From: Paraescarpia echinospica | Taxonomy: Eukaryota > Annelida > Polychaeta > Sabellida > Siboglinidae | Direction of reading: 5' to 3' | NCBI GenBank assembly: GCA_020002185.1 | Contig: CM034534.1 | Coordinates: 32,594,049 to 32,658,048 of the forward strand | Length of the DNA: 64,000 nucleotides | Shown: one piece after another, positions 1-10,300 of the stretch | Layout: each line of letters starts with the position of its first letter | How positions within the stretch are numbered: position 1 is the first letter of the stretch | The notes under the pieces: model-generated | The model's input: only the letters and a program-made list of their open reading frames with translations | Told to the model about the DNA's origin: nothing | The model's database searches: none | Position numbers and translations under genes: made by a program

Positions 1-405
1 TATGAAGACAGGCTGAAACATCTTAACTTACCAAGTCTGGCATACCGAAGAAGAAGAGGAGACCTGATCCAAGTCTACAGAATTACCAATGGCATCGACG
101 ACATCAATCAAGAGGACTTCTTCATGATCACAACAAACCGCACACGAGGCCACAACAAAAAATTGTATAAGACACCAAGCAGACTTGATATTAGGAAACA
201 CTCCTTTTCACAACGCATCTTCCTAGACTGGAACAACCTTTCTCAGCAAACAGTGAACGCTGAAAACATCCTCTCCTTCAAAACAAAACTCGACAAAGAA
301 TTGAAGATGGACAGGTTTAAATTTTAATAAAAGCACAAAATAACAAGACAAGCCACGTTCTCAATATCAAAATACGATGCATAAAGGCGGGTGTACACAA
401 GGCTG
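1..405 (+). mobile_element. LINE ORF2 C-terminal fragment (extra copy)
   Basis: The frame open to the stop at 327 encodes the last part of a non-LTR retrotransposon reverse-transcriptase protein and ends in Lys-Met-Asp-Arg-Phe-Lys-Phe. It is the same sequence as 29809-30135, the end of the LINE described at 26100-30215, with one visible residue change (Leu for His near 238). The tail to about 405 contains a short hairpin (AAGGCT-GT-AGCCTT). The left side is cut by the window edge. Confidence 0.9.
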
Positions 406-410
406 TAGCC

Positions 411-1173
411 TTACTTTAAAACCCGAAGATCCAGGCAAGTTATCCAGGCAAGTGGTGTGAATACATTACTCCAACCACGATCTCTGCTGGGTGTACGAAC
501 TGTAGGCCTAGCCACAGGCCTGCCATGTCCACGACCACGCCCTCTGTGAATAGGGGACCGGTCACGTCCACGTCTTGACTTTGAAGCGGTAGCCCTACCT
601 CGCCTGGGCCTGCCTGTCGTTGCCGTTGCCCTGGCCTTAGGCTTAGACCTAGTCAGTCTAGCCACACCTTGCTGTTGTCCACTGTAGCTGTCTGTGTCAC
701 TGCTGCTTTCAGCATGAAGATTACCACTGGTAGCAGCAGCTACAAGTGTCGAAACCAGTCCACTTCCACGAATCAATCGTTTCAGTCTCACTGTCCGAAT
801 GAACAGGCGTCACAGCGAGCGATATTTCGGCTTCTTCATCAGTCTCGCTGTCATCTTCATTCGATAATTCACTATCTTCCATATCATCAATAATTCGAAG
901 CACCTCGTGTGGATCTGCGATCAAGCGCGATCGCAGCGCCATTACTTACTTTTACGGCGGAACACAAATTATCAACAACAATCTTCAAAACGCTATAACA
1001 ACACTAATATCAAAAAATTTGCGACGCCATTACTACAGGGAATGCCTAGGCTATTGCTCTATTGATCAATCCCCTACACCCCTCTACCAGAGCAATGAAA
1101 TTACCGCAACAGACCACATATGACCACCCCTATGCCGCCGCGATATATCGCGCGACCGGTTTCTAAAGGTTAA
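411..1173 (-). pseudogene. piggyBac-like element remnant, N-terminal transposase part, frameshifted copy
   Basis: The minus strand from about 942 down encodes an acidic N-terminus (Asp-Pro-His-Glu-Val-Leu followed by a Glu/Asp/Ser-rich stretch) and then an Arg/Gly-rich region, a layout common in piggyBac-family transposases. A 17-bp deletion relative to 30219-30773 near 763 breaks the frame, so the ORF is split into two overlapping frames. The catalytic region is absent. The element ends at a TTAA (1170-1173) followed inward by CCTTTAGAAACC on the minus strand, which fits the TTAA target and CC-starting termini of piggyBac elements. The family call is an inference from this terminus and protein composition. 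Confidence 0.55.
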
Positions 1174-1988
1174 AGCCAGATATGGCAAGTAGATATGATT
1201 ATTTTTTTATTTGTGCAAATTGTGCTAGTTTGTTTGCCCAAAGTATGGAATGGATCATACCGAGTAGAAAATATCTTGAACTTGTTTGGGCCAGTTTCCA
1301 TGGTAATAAACAGTTTCCATGGTAATAAACAAAAGGGCCGCCATTTTGAACCAATATTGGCAAATTTACAAACACTGCCATTCTTTTTTGAGTATTTGTT
1401 ATAAATCTTGCAAATTCATGTTCTGTATCCATTCTATTGTGAAATGATCAGAGCATATTTCCTTATTTTTTGTCCTATTGAAGATTTGTGTATAGCATAA
1501 TTACTCCCATAGATATCCCGTTTCCAAATGCAGACATTTGAGAAAAAAAGTTTTTTTGATAAAATGACTCAAATAATGCATAATATAATTGATTACTTGA
1601 TATCAACATGTTTGATCCATGACTAAAACTCAGTTAGAGGTATGTAATTGGCATTGAAGTGAACTTTATTTATAGAATGCATACAAAGGTATCATAATCT
1701 GGCAGAAAACCATTTTGAGTATTTTTTTCAGAAAGGTGTCTGGCCTTAAGTTAGCAGAAAACTATATTTGGATTTGAAATTATATTTAAAGCTTTCAAAA
1801 TAATTGTTTTGCTGCCTACGTTGCTTTTTAACCATTACTATTGCATTCAAGTTTGTGTTGCAAACAGAGTATAGAAACGTATATTAAATTTAGTTTGCAT
1901 TATATCTTATATTTACTACACAGCACTAGAATTATTGTTAATTATTTTGTGTTACAATTACACCATTTTATGAATTGTAATTTGTTCT
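1174..1988. other. AT-rich spacer, no gene recognised
   Basis: No convincing coding frame or repeat is seen, apart from a short tandem duplication of about 19 bp (CAGTTTCCATGGTAATAAA) around 1292-1330. Copy 2 is at about 31007-31821. Confidence 0.5.
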
Positions 1989-2828
1989 ATGATGGTATTT
2001 GATGAATCCTTTGTCTGTATAGCCAACGCAAGATCTGTCGAAGTCTGCGAGGCACTTCAGGAACCATTTGTGCAGCTGCTGCAACGGATGAAGTGTCACT
2101 CCAGCGCTGCTCATGAGAATACAACAGAAGAACCACAGACATCGAGGCTGGCATGTGATAATGACCCTCTGCAGGCGATGTATGATGAAGACATTTCTCC
2201 TGGAGGTGAACCAAATGAATCCAGCAGCCCAGAAGGACAAGAAAAAGACTTTAGCGTGTGCACCCTGCGATACATCATAGAGGATGTTAACTTCTGCGAT
2301 CAACTTGGCAGCCTTGGTCTGTCAGACTCGACAATACAGAGCTCTTGTGTTGATTCCGAGTCTGACAGCTCTGATTCCTGCCTCATGGACTTAGCAGTGG
2401 ATCCACATCAGCCCAAGCACAAGCGAAAGAAACATTCATGGGAAAACGGAGGTTCCAGGCATCAAGGGAAGAGAGTGGTGAAAGCCGTTCTACAACAGAA
2501 CCTTGCATCCCTGGATGCTGACAAACTAACAATGTCGGCGAGTAAACGCACTCAGATTGAAGAGTTGCTAAAGAGGCGAATACACGCGTACCAGAACTAC
2601 ACATTCTACGAGGAGGTGCATAAGAGTGCCAAGGATGACTTGATGTATAAACACAAGTCCTACACGTGGCTACTAGGACTGTGTAGTAGACACATCGACT
2701 GTGACGATGCATTCCTTCACAAGTATGTCCGCCAGCTGGAGATGTTTTTCATCGTTGATGAGGACGAATTGTGCACCAGGGCCAAGTGGCAGGAGAGTGC
2801 ATTTCAGAGACGTTACGTCCGCAAATGA
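1989..2828 (+). CDS. Uncharacterised 279-residue ORF (extra copy)
   Basis: An uninterrupted 279-codon frame begins with Met-Met and ends in Gln-Arg-Arg-Tyr-Val-Arg-Lys. I do not recognise the family. The first ~110 residues are acidic with no signal peptide or membrane segment. Residues ~119-135 are Ser/Asp-rich. A basic patch (Lys-His-Lys-Arg-Lys-Lys) near residues 143-148 could be a nuclear signal. The C-terminal ~90 residues are charged, helix-like and rich in Tyr, Phe and Cys. A possible splice acceptor (pyrimidine-rich, ending TATAG at about 2022) lies inside the ORF, so it may be a terminal exon of a longer gene rather than a single-exon gene. An AATAAA lies at 3082-3087. Copy 2 at 31822-32661 is also open, with five amino-acid changes and one silent change. 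Confidence 0.5.
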   Translation: MMVFDESFVCIANARSVEVCEALQEPFVQLLQRMKCHSSAAHENTTEEPQTSRLACDNDPLQAMYDEDISPGGEPNESSSPEGQEKDFSVCTLRYIIEDVNFCDQLGSLGLSDSTIQSSCVDSESDSSDSCLMDLAVDPHQPKHKRKKHSWENGGSRHQGKRVVKAVLQQNLASLDADKLTMSASKRTQIEELLKRRIHAYQNYTFYEEVHKSAKDDLMYKHKSYTWLLGLCSRHIDCDDAFLHKYVRQLEMFFIVDEDELCTRAKWQESAFQRRYVRK

Positions 2829-3500
2829 CAGGCCACTGAACCATGTTCCACTCTGCACTGTCTTGACAGAAACTTCTCAACACCACCGTGTGGATTTAAC
2901 CTGTTCACTTACATTATAGAGCTTCCAAGTTGTAGGTATGTTGAGAAATATATGTAACATTCAGTTTCCCGGTGGGACACCAGATGGCAGCATCTAGTCA
3001 TTTAAATTTCTATTGTGGACCTTTTATCACAAGCGACGATTAGAATACCTTTGCAGATTCCGTGGATGCTCTGTGTATGTAAATAAAACATATTGACATG
3101 TGCCCAGAAGTTATTAGTATTCTTTGTAAATGCCAGTATGTGTGAGGTTTACAGATAGTCCTGTAAGATGGAAGCTAAATGTGCAAGATGTCTGCATTGT
3201 CTGCACTTGTGATTTGTCGGAAGTAGACAAGTGTGTTCACCACTTTAGAGAAACTGTTGATATGACAGCTAATACAACAATTCAGAGGTCTTGATAATCA
3301 AAAGACCTTTGTTTTACTGTTGTTGAAAAGCAGTGGAATTATTGATCGATAAGTATTATTCTAGCCTTAGTAGTATTCATATAAAGTAGCAGTAAACATA
3401 CATTGAGTAACAATTGTGAGTTAGTCAGATAGAGTATTTGAGAACACTTTAGTCTAGTGAGTAATAATAGGGCAACTTAGGCTTTGATAAGTTTGTAAAC
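2829..3500 (+). other. 3' flank of the 279-residue ORF with a candidate poly(A) signal
   Basis: AATAAA at 3082-3087 is followed about 30 bp later by T/G-rich sequence, a plausible polyadenylation site for the upstream ORF. The interval 2978-2990 carries CACCAGATGGCAG, 11 of 12 bases of a CTCF-type core. No other feature is recognised up to 3500. Confidence 0.35.
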
Positions 3501-3910
3501 ATGATTTAACACACTATGGGCAGATGCTAAGGAAGAGGGATTCACCTTTCAGTGCGTAGGGTGTTGGAAGGTGGAATGTCTGCAGAGGGAGGTAGTTAGG
3601 TTGACAGATATTGTGAAGGGGATGGAGATGAGAATTATCAAGGAGACAGGTGGAATGGAGAGAGACGACAGGGAGATAGTTGGGAATACTGTGAGACTGA
3701 AGCAGCAGAGTAGTGGCAAGAAGACTGAGGAAAGGTGACTGAGAGGAGGGAAGGTGATTGGAGGGGAAGAAAATGGAGAAGTGACAGGGGAGAAAATGAC
3801 CGTAGAGAAGGAGGTAGGAGGAAAAATGAGATGGGAGAGAAGAGAAGAAAATGCGACGGTTGACGGGACAAAAGGAAGTGAGAGTAAATATGACATGAGA
3901 AGTCGATAAT
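3500..3910 (+). pseudogene. LINE ORF1-like fragment (extra copy)
   Basis: The plus strand reads through a Cys-x-x-Cys segment (Phe-Gln-Cys-Val-Gly-Cys-Trp) followed by a charged, probably coiled-coil stretch (Val-Arg-Leu-Thr-Asp-Ile-Val). This resembles the PHD-like and coiled-coil start of CR1/L2-type LINE ORF1 proteins. A TGA interrupts the frame near 3737; in copy 2 (33413-33751) that codon is AGA and the frame is open for 112 codons. It lies directly before a 43-bp minisatellite and then a reverse-transcriptase tail, so the middle of the LINE is missing. Confidence 0.45.
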
Positions 3911-4197
3911 AGGGACGATGTCAGGAGGAAAGGTGACAAGAGAAGTCGATAATAGGGACGATGTCAGGAAGAAAGGTGACAAGAGAAGTCGATAATAGGG
4001 ACGATGTCAGGAGGAAAGGTGACAAGAGAAGTCGATAATAGGGACGATGTCAGGAGGAAAGGTGACAAGAGAAGTCGATAATAGGGACGATGTCAGGAGG
4101 AAAGGTGACAAGAGAAGTCGATAATAGGGACGATGTCAGGAGGAAAGGTGACAAGAGAAGTCGATAATAGGGACGATGTCAGGAGGAACGATGACAA
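3897..4197. repeat. 43-bp minisatellite, 7 units
   Basis: Seven head-to-tail units start GAGAAGTCGATAATAGGGAC and end GGAAAGGTGACAA. The other copy of the block has three units (33739-33867). The four-unit difference (172 bp) accounts exactly for the coordinate shift between copies. Confidence 0.95.
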
Positions 4198-4205
4198 GAG
4201 AAAAG

Positions 4206-5072
4206 GCAACAGGAGAGAATGGAACGTTTACAAGATGATCTCGACAGGTTGATCAAAATTAATGGTCTTAAAAGTGGCAAGTGTTGTTCAATTTTGGGAA
4301 ATGCCTCCACACAGGACATGGGAACAAAGATGTACAGTATACAATGGGGGGTACTATACACGAAAAGGACTTAGGGTTAACCACTAGTGCTGATATGAAG
4401 GTTTCAGAGCAGTGCGGAATTGCAACTTCAAAGGGAAATCAAATCCTTGGATTAATTAGGCAAAATAGTATGTAAGGAAAAAGAACTAATAATACCGCTG
4501 TACAAAACAATAGTTAGGCCTGATTTAGAATATTGCATACAAGCGTGGAGACAATATTGCAAGGACATAGATATGCTAGAAAGAGTACAGCGGAGAGCAA
4601 CTAAAACGATACCAAAACTGAGGGATCTTAGTTATAAAATACGCCTAAAAGAATGTGGTTTAACAACACTAGAGACCAGGAGATTGAAAGATCAGATAGA
4701 AGTGTTTTAAATATTGAATGGTATTGTATTGTAATGAGTTACAATAAATTTGATTTGATGAAAATATTGATAGAAATATAATTTTTCACTTAAGAAAGAT
4801 AGAAGGACCAGAGGGCATGAAGTTACTTTAGTAAAGGAGCATGTAGATTATATATAAGTTCTCATTTTCACAAAGAAATGTAAATGAATGGAACAGATTG
4901 CCTGCCGATGGTGTGGTTGCTAGTAGCGTGAAAGTTTAAAAATAAAATCGACATATACCTCAGAAGGGCGGGATACACGTAGATAAAAAGGGTTGGACTC
5001 TCGATAAGCCAAAGGGCTTCCTTGTCCACCTGCCATCTAGAGTTAATTCTCTGGGTGGCAATCTTGTTAAAT
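4206..5072 (+). mobile_element. CR1/L2-like LINE, 3' fragment of reverse transcriptase plus tail (extra copy)
   Basis: Broken frames match the C-terminal part of the RT protein seen at 22600-23400, including the segments Glu-Lys-Asp-Leu-Gly, Val-Arg-Pro-Asp-Leu-Glu-Tyr-Cys and Leu-Glu-Arg-Val-Gln-Arg-Arg-Ala-Thr-Lys. Several frameshifts and stops make it non-functional. The 3' tail has GATAAGCCAAAGGGCTTCCT (a small hairpin) and ends GGGTGGCAATCTTGTTAAA. The same tail appears at 23520-23597, 53244-53340 (inverted) and, diverged, at 15340-15420 (inverted). Confidence 0.85.
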
Positions 5073-5744
5073 TTTATTGTACTTTTATAATAAAACATCA
5101 ATGCAGGCTGCTGTTTTTCATATGGCATCATTTACCTGTTCAGTTGATTATCACTGTGAATATTGGATATGGTTGCAGCGGGAATGTTTAAAAACAAAAT
5201 TAATAAATACGAAGGGCAAGTTTCACATCTAAAAATAATGATGGGAAAATATCATATTTGTTAACTACACCAATTATGCAGGTCAGACGCTTTCTGGCGG
5301 CAGCTGACAGCCTGTTGTCTTGTCACTGAGGGATGGATTCCCTGTGTGAAGAAAATTATCTTATTTTTGGTATCACCTTACTGGTTGCATCTACCATGTT
5401 TATTTTCTCGAAAACCAAAATCCTACGATTTGATGAGTTCTATAGCGATGTAACAAGCAACAGCTAGTGCTAATGTGGTTAATGTCGTTGTTTTCCATTT
5501 AGCACTAAAAACATAATGGTTTCTTCACTTGTGAGGTTTCTGCTCTGTATGGTAAATCTTGTTAATGTGTCCTTGATTTTTGCATTACCTGGAATCATCC
5601 TCTCTACCCACGTGTGGTAATTATTTGCAGGAAGTTCACTGAATCAGTCATATTGATCCCACTTGTGATCTTGATTGTGCAAACCAATTCAGTTGTGCCC
5701 AAATTCGAGGACATTGCAGTTAGCATTGCCTATTGTGAAGCACA
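5073..5744. other. Spacer with a ~105-bp copy-specific indel
   Basis: No gene is recognised. About 105 bp near 5518-5622 is present here but absent at the matching point (35191) of the second copy, with a two-base microhomology at the junction. This is typical of an allelic deletion. Confidence 0.6.
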
Positions 5745-6018
5745 CTGGCACTGTGGCTAGAGCATTACTCTCAATCGAGAGAACCCGGGTTTGAATCCTG
5801 TGCTGTTGTTTCAAACCACGGGCAAGTTTGCTCTCTCAGCTATATGAATGAGTACCTGGCTATAGACAGTGGATGATATTTGTGTACAAATAGTCTTCAA
5901 GCATTGCTGCATGACTGAATACTTCCCAGAGAAGTCGAGATGGTGTTCGTCTGCCAAGAAGCAGAGTAAAGTGCTTTGACTAGTCCTAACAACTGGATAC
6001 TGTGCTATATATAAGAGC
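5745..6018 (+). mobile_element. tRNA-derived SINE with CORE-like centre and L2-like tail (extra copy)
   Basis: The head has polymerase III promoter-like boxes: GTGGCTAGAGC (A box, diverged) and GGGTTTGAATCCT (B box). It is followed by GGGCAAGTTTGCTCTCTCAG and ATGAATGAGTACCTGG, which resemble the core of MIR/CORE-type SINEs. The 3' end TGTGCTATATATAAGAGC resembles the tails shared by L2-type LINEs and their SINEs. It is not a tRNA gene, since no complete acceptor stem closes it. Copy 2 is at 35310-35583. Confidence 0.7.
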
Positions 6019-6255
6019 TTACCTTTTATCTCGTCAACTGCTGTTTTTACTGTTTGAATGTTTTGCACCATGGACACATTCTAATTGTGAACAATTTCAT
6101 GAATATATGCAGCAGATTCACAACATGCTAGATGTAATCCCAATGGTAATAATTACAAGTTTCAGAGTTTATGCAAACAGATTAGGTACCAAAATTTTTT
6201 TTTTTATAATTATGATTCTTTCATGATTACATGTTCAAATACATTTTAGCAAATA

Positions 6256-6388
6256 CAGTAAACCTTGGATATAACGAATTCGCAAATACACGAATTGGTC
6301 CCAATTTATTAATATACAGTAAATTAACGAATTTCGGATATAACAAATAGGCTGGCCCCGAATGATTCGTTATATATCAGGTTTACTA
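6256..6388. mobile_element. pogo/Tigger-like MITE, 133 bp (extra copy)
   Basis: The ends are imperfect inverted repeats: CAGTAAACCTTGGATATAAC on the left, and TAGTAAACCTGATATATAAC reading in from the right. A TA dinucleotide flanks each side (6254-6255 and 6389-6390), the target duplication expected for the Tc1/mariner-pogo group. The interior has no coding capacity. The CAGTAAACC start is the basis for preferring pogo/Tigger. Copy 2 is at 35819-35951. Confidence 0.65.
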
Positions 6389-8563
6389 TAGCACTAAATC
6401 TTACTTGGGATATCGCATTTTTCTCAACTGTGGCAAGTATAAGACAACAAAAATCGTTCTTGTATAAATCCAGTTCACTTTATTGCTATGGAATTCCACC
6501 TGTAGAAGAGTGGACCAATAAAATACAATCTTTTAGGTCGGTTTATCTTAACTTGGCTACACTGCTACAATACCGTCACCAATCCTTTGTCAATGGCTTC
6601 TACCTCCGTTGTCATGGCTGCAGTTGATCAAGATAATTCGCTGATCAACATACACAACTGCCATTGCCCACAACAACCACTTATTGGCTCGTGCCTATAG
6701 AACTTATGCAATGACACCACTGTTGCTGTTTCTGCAGCGAGATATAACATCGGTGCCATGCAAAAACAATGGGTGACTTTAGAAGTGGGGAGTGTGTGTG
6801 AGCTGTGAACAGTCTAACAAACAGTTCGAACAGGAACAAAATGCATTCACAGAGCAGTTCTCTTACAATACACACAAGTAACATCACGCCAGTTTGGCTC
6901 GTCCGACCTTCACTATAAATAGACACGGACTGCAGTAGTACAAACTAAATGCTCAGGTGTTTCCACCCATGCATCGTAACAGTTATACAACATTTTCTTT
7001 TTATTAATTCCCTCTGAACTCGTCACTTCCATCACTACCATCTCAACAAAGGAACCGACATACAAATAAAGTGACGCAATCTCAACCAAACATGTTACAT
7101 TTTCTTATAGTTCATTATAAAATATTACCATTAAATTCAATAAAAATGTTCTTGCTGTCAAGAGTATCCACAGAATCATACCTTACAAGGTAAATCACAT
7201 TTGTTTGCGAGCCTATAAATTTACAAATGTTAGGAGATGGTGTCACAGAGATGCCTATGGCATTATCAAAACAATGATAGGAAGATTTTTGCAGTGCACT
7301 AGAAATTATCCCTCATGGTGTATATTACAGACAGTGCATTCAATGATGACAATGAACAGCAGTGCTTTGTTCATATGCATATTATATATATATATAAATA
7401 TAGTCACGTGTACGCTACATTTCTACATGATTTAAATATTGTCAGACCCAGAACATAAATTTGTGGACAAAACAGATGGACATCATTAACGTATGTCGGG
7501 CAGCAAACTGAGAGACACTGTTGTTCCATTCGTCAAAACCTAATAATTATGGTTATCAAACCAACGAAACGAATGTGGTGTTCACGCTAATGAATACGTC
7601 TGACAACCAACCATGGCGGGTGCAAAGAACCAAACCGCAACGTAGTTTCAACTGTGATGCTCCTATTGCGACGGCACACGAAAACAACATCGAGAGGATA
7701 CATCTTACAAAAGGATCTCTGTTGATACACACACACACGTACACACGTATTTATAGTATGACACCACCCAGAACTTACATGTATGTACACGTTTCTATAG
7801 TGATTATGTTTATCATCATTATCATCATCGTTTTCATCTGCTTCTAATTACATTTTCATAACCAACCAGTCAAACCATCAATGAACGTTTGCCGCAGCTG
7901 GAGACAGTGTCGCCATCTGGGGAGAGACGTTCAACGTGCGCCATCTGGTGGCACAGACCGGTTGGTTCGTCAGATTGTGCATGGCCGGCAGTGCATGTCA
8001 GTTTGGTGACAGTCACACCGTTGCTGTGTCTGCGGCCGTGCGCGGACACTGCCGCAGGGTCCAACAGACTTCTCAGCAGCATTGTGGGTTGTTGAGCAAC
8101 TTAGAAACTGAAAGCACAATCATCGTCAAAGTTGGTGGACATGCATGTGTGCATAGAATGAACGCATATGAGAATGCTAGGATGTTCCTGACAGAAAGAA
8201 GACGGGGTAATAATATAACTTTACTTATACACCATCAACTCTGGGGCACAATACTTGCACAACTTTTGATGCATGTACGACTGAATGTTTTGAATCTTAA
8301 TTATTTTCCAAACTACAGGAACTGACTTGGATTAATTTTCAAAATGTTTCGGTATACATTATTATGTTCACTAGATGTGTATTGACTGCGTGTATAAATT
8401 ATTCTGTAAGTTTCTCAGGCACCACCCAAATTATAAATTAATCAAACAATGAATGTCACTTGTAATGCCTCCAACAGAATAAACCTTATTACTGAACATA
8501 ATTATATCTGTGAATAAATATCCTTTGACAATATCATGTAAGGCATGTATGTAGTGGTTGAAC
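6389..8563 (-). other. 3' flank or UTR of the TIA1-like gene (extra copy)
   Basis: This is mostly AT-rich sequence downstream of the last TIA1-like coding exon. A GC-rich block at 7870-8107 stands out and is preceded on the minus strand by a good splice acceptor (GTGCTTTCAG, exon start 8107), so it may be a 3' UTR exon. A minus-strand AATAAA lies at 7000-7005. Short CA and ATC runs lie near 7730-7830. No coding gene is recognised. Confidence 0.4.
7938..7951 (-). promoter_or_regulatory. CTCF-type core motif (extra copy)
   Basis: The minus strand reads CCACCAGATGGCGC, a full match to the conserved CCASYAGRKGGC core known for CTCF in bilaterians. It lies in the GC-rich block downstream of the TIA1-like gene. 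Motif presence does not prove binding. Copy 2 is at 37501-37514. Confidence 0.4.
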
Positions 8564-8707
8564 CTACCCATATCCTCCATAGCCATAGCCATGCTGCATG
8601 TAAGGCATGCCGTACCCGCCCGGCTGCATCTGCTGGTAGCCCCCTTGGGGGTAACCCCAGTACCCCATCTGGTTGTAGTATGCCTGACCGTATGCCTGGT
8701 TGGCAAA
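8564..8707 (-). CDS. TIA1: TIA1-like last coding exon, Q/G/Y-rich tail (extra copy)
   Basis: The acceptor TTATTTTCAG precedes a phase-0 exon encoding 47 residues rich in Gln, Gly, Tyr and Met (Ala-Tyr-Gly-Gln-Ala-Tyr-Tyr-Asn-Gln, then Tyr-Trp-Gly-Tyr-Pro), the low-complexity prion-like tail typical of TIA-1/TIAR. The frame ends Tyr-Gly-TAG. The stop is embedded in a possible splice donor (GG|GTAGGT), so this exon may also be spliced onward. It is identical in sequence to 38127-38270. Confidence 0.85.
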   Translation of the reverse strand, partial: FANQAYGQAYYNQMGYWGYPQGGYQQMQPGGYGMPYMQHGYGYGGYG

Positions 8708-9595
8708 CTGAAAATAACAAGTCAAACATCGTTCATACTTCCCCAAATTGGTCAAAAGTACAAGCATAGTTGGTTTAATACAAAATGTGCGGTTTTATTA
8801 AAATCATCGGAAGCATTAACAACTTGATTGTTAGATCGAGCAGCTTTTTTGAATGTATAACTATCTGTATATCACAATATATATATACAATTATCCATAT
8901 ATCATTATAAATATAGTAAAATCACTTTTCTTAATTAAGCAGTTTGTTCCTAAATAAAACATATGTACATACCAATTTTATATCAAGACAGTCTGTACAC
9001 ATGAAATGCTTGAAGTGAGGCAACAAAAAATGACGCCATTCACAACCAGCTGATCAAGTAGTTTCACAACTATGAGTTTCATAACATAACCCGGAGATCA
9101 TTAGGCAAAATAACCTTGACGAGGTTCTATTCAATATAAACAATTGTTTACAACCTAAAACGATAAACTACTTGTCATTCCCACAAGGTGGCGCCACTGG
9201 TAACACAGCTGTGTGGACATCGGGTGCACAGTAATCATACACGCTTGAAGTTGCCACAATAAAATCACATTAATTACCTAAATTACTGGTTACATAATTA
9301 ATTTAGAATCAGTCAGGTTTTCTTCTGATTGTAGGACTGTTAATATGTCACTAAACCAATCGGCTGACAAAGGCTTGTGGTTTCAGTAATCTCGGGGAGA
9401 TACTGTCCACACAAGGGTAGTGCTAATACCTTCTTGTTCCAAGCCAATTAGAGGCAATCAATACATGCTTGCCTTGTTAATTAAGCACATGGTAAATATA
9501 GCAGGTCACTGAACGAACAAGCACACCTAGTAAGCACAATGTTGCTTCTCATTACCATTCAGTTTTCAACTACACCTGCAAAAGGTCAATTCTTG
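8708..9595 (-). other. Intron of the TIA1-like gene (extra copy)
   Basis: AT-rich sequence with a short TA run near 8878-8890. CCACAAGGTGGC at 9181-9192 matches 11 of 12 bases of a CTCF-type core. No exon is recognised. Confidence 0.5.
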
Positions 9596-10119
9596 CAATC
9601 AGCCATGTATGTGGCTACTGTGGTTTATCCAGTGGGTAAATCTTTATCAATCAGCCATGTATGTGGCTACTGTGGTTTATCCAATGGGTAAATCTTTATC
9701 AATCAGCCATGTATGTGGCTACTGTGGTTTATCCAGTGGGTAAATCTTTATCAATCAGCCATGTATGTGGCTACTGTGGTTTATCCAGTGGGTAAATCTT
9801 TATCAATCAGCCATGTATGTGGCTACTGTGGTTTATCCAGTGGGTAAATCTTTATCAATCAGCCATGTATGTGGCTACTGTGGTTTATCCAGTGGGTAAA
9901 TCTTTATCAATCAGCCATGTATGTGGCTACTGTGGTTTATCCAATGGGTAAATCTTTATCAATCAGCCATGTATGTGGCTACTGTGGTTTATCCAGTGGG
10001 TAAATCTTTATCAATCAGCCATGTATGTGGCTACTGTGGTTTATCCAGTGGGTAAATCTTTATCAATCAGCCATGTATGTGGCTACTGTGGTTTATCCAG
10101 TGGGTAAATCTTTATCAAT
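9596..10119. repeat. 52-bp minisatellite, 10 units
   Basis: Ten nearly perfect head-to-tail units begin CAATCAGCCATGTATGTGGC and end GTAAATCTTTAT. Single-base variants (CCAGTGGG or CCAATGGG) distinguish units. The matching array at 39159-39733 has 11 units. Confidence 0.97.
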
Positions 10120-10300
10120 TTACTACCACGTTACATACCATATTTTTTACATTAACCCTTTTAATGATACTTTTGCTGATATCATCAAAAGAATTAATTT
10201 TGATCATTAGATTGGATATGAATAGCCTTATTATACAATATTTATACCGATGGACTGCTTTTGCCATTGTTTTGAAAACATCTTTACTAGATCTGGTTAG

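Noticed and set aside
3514..3982. Minus-strand Ser/Leu/Pro-rich ORFs opposite the ORF1 fragment
   Set aside because: They are antisense shadows of purine-rich LINE sequence and the 43-bp repeat.
5745..5825. tRNA gene
   Set aside because: The polymerase III boxes are present, but there is no closing acceptor stem and the sequence continues into a SINE body.
7870..8325. Plus- and minus-strand ORFs in the GC-rich block
   Set aside because: Open on both strands because of GC content; the minus frame has a stop right after the candidate acceptor, so it is more likely UTR.
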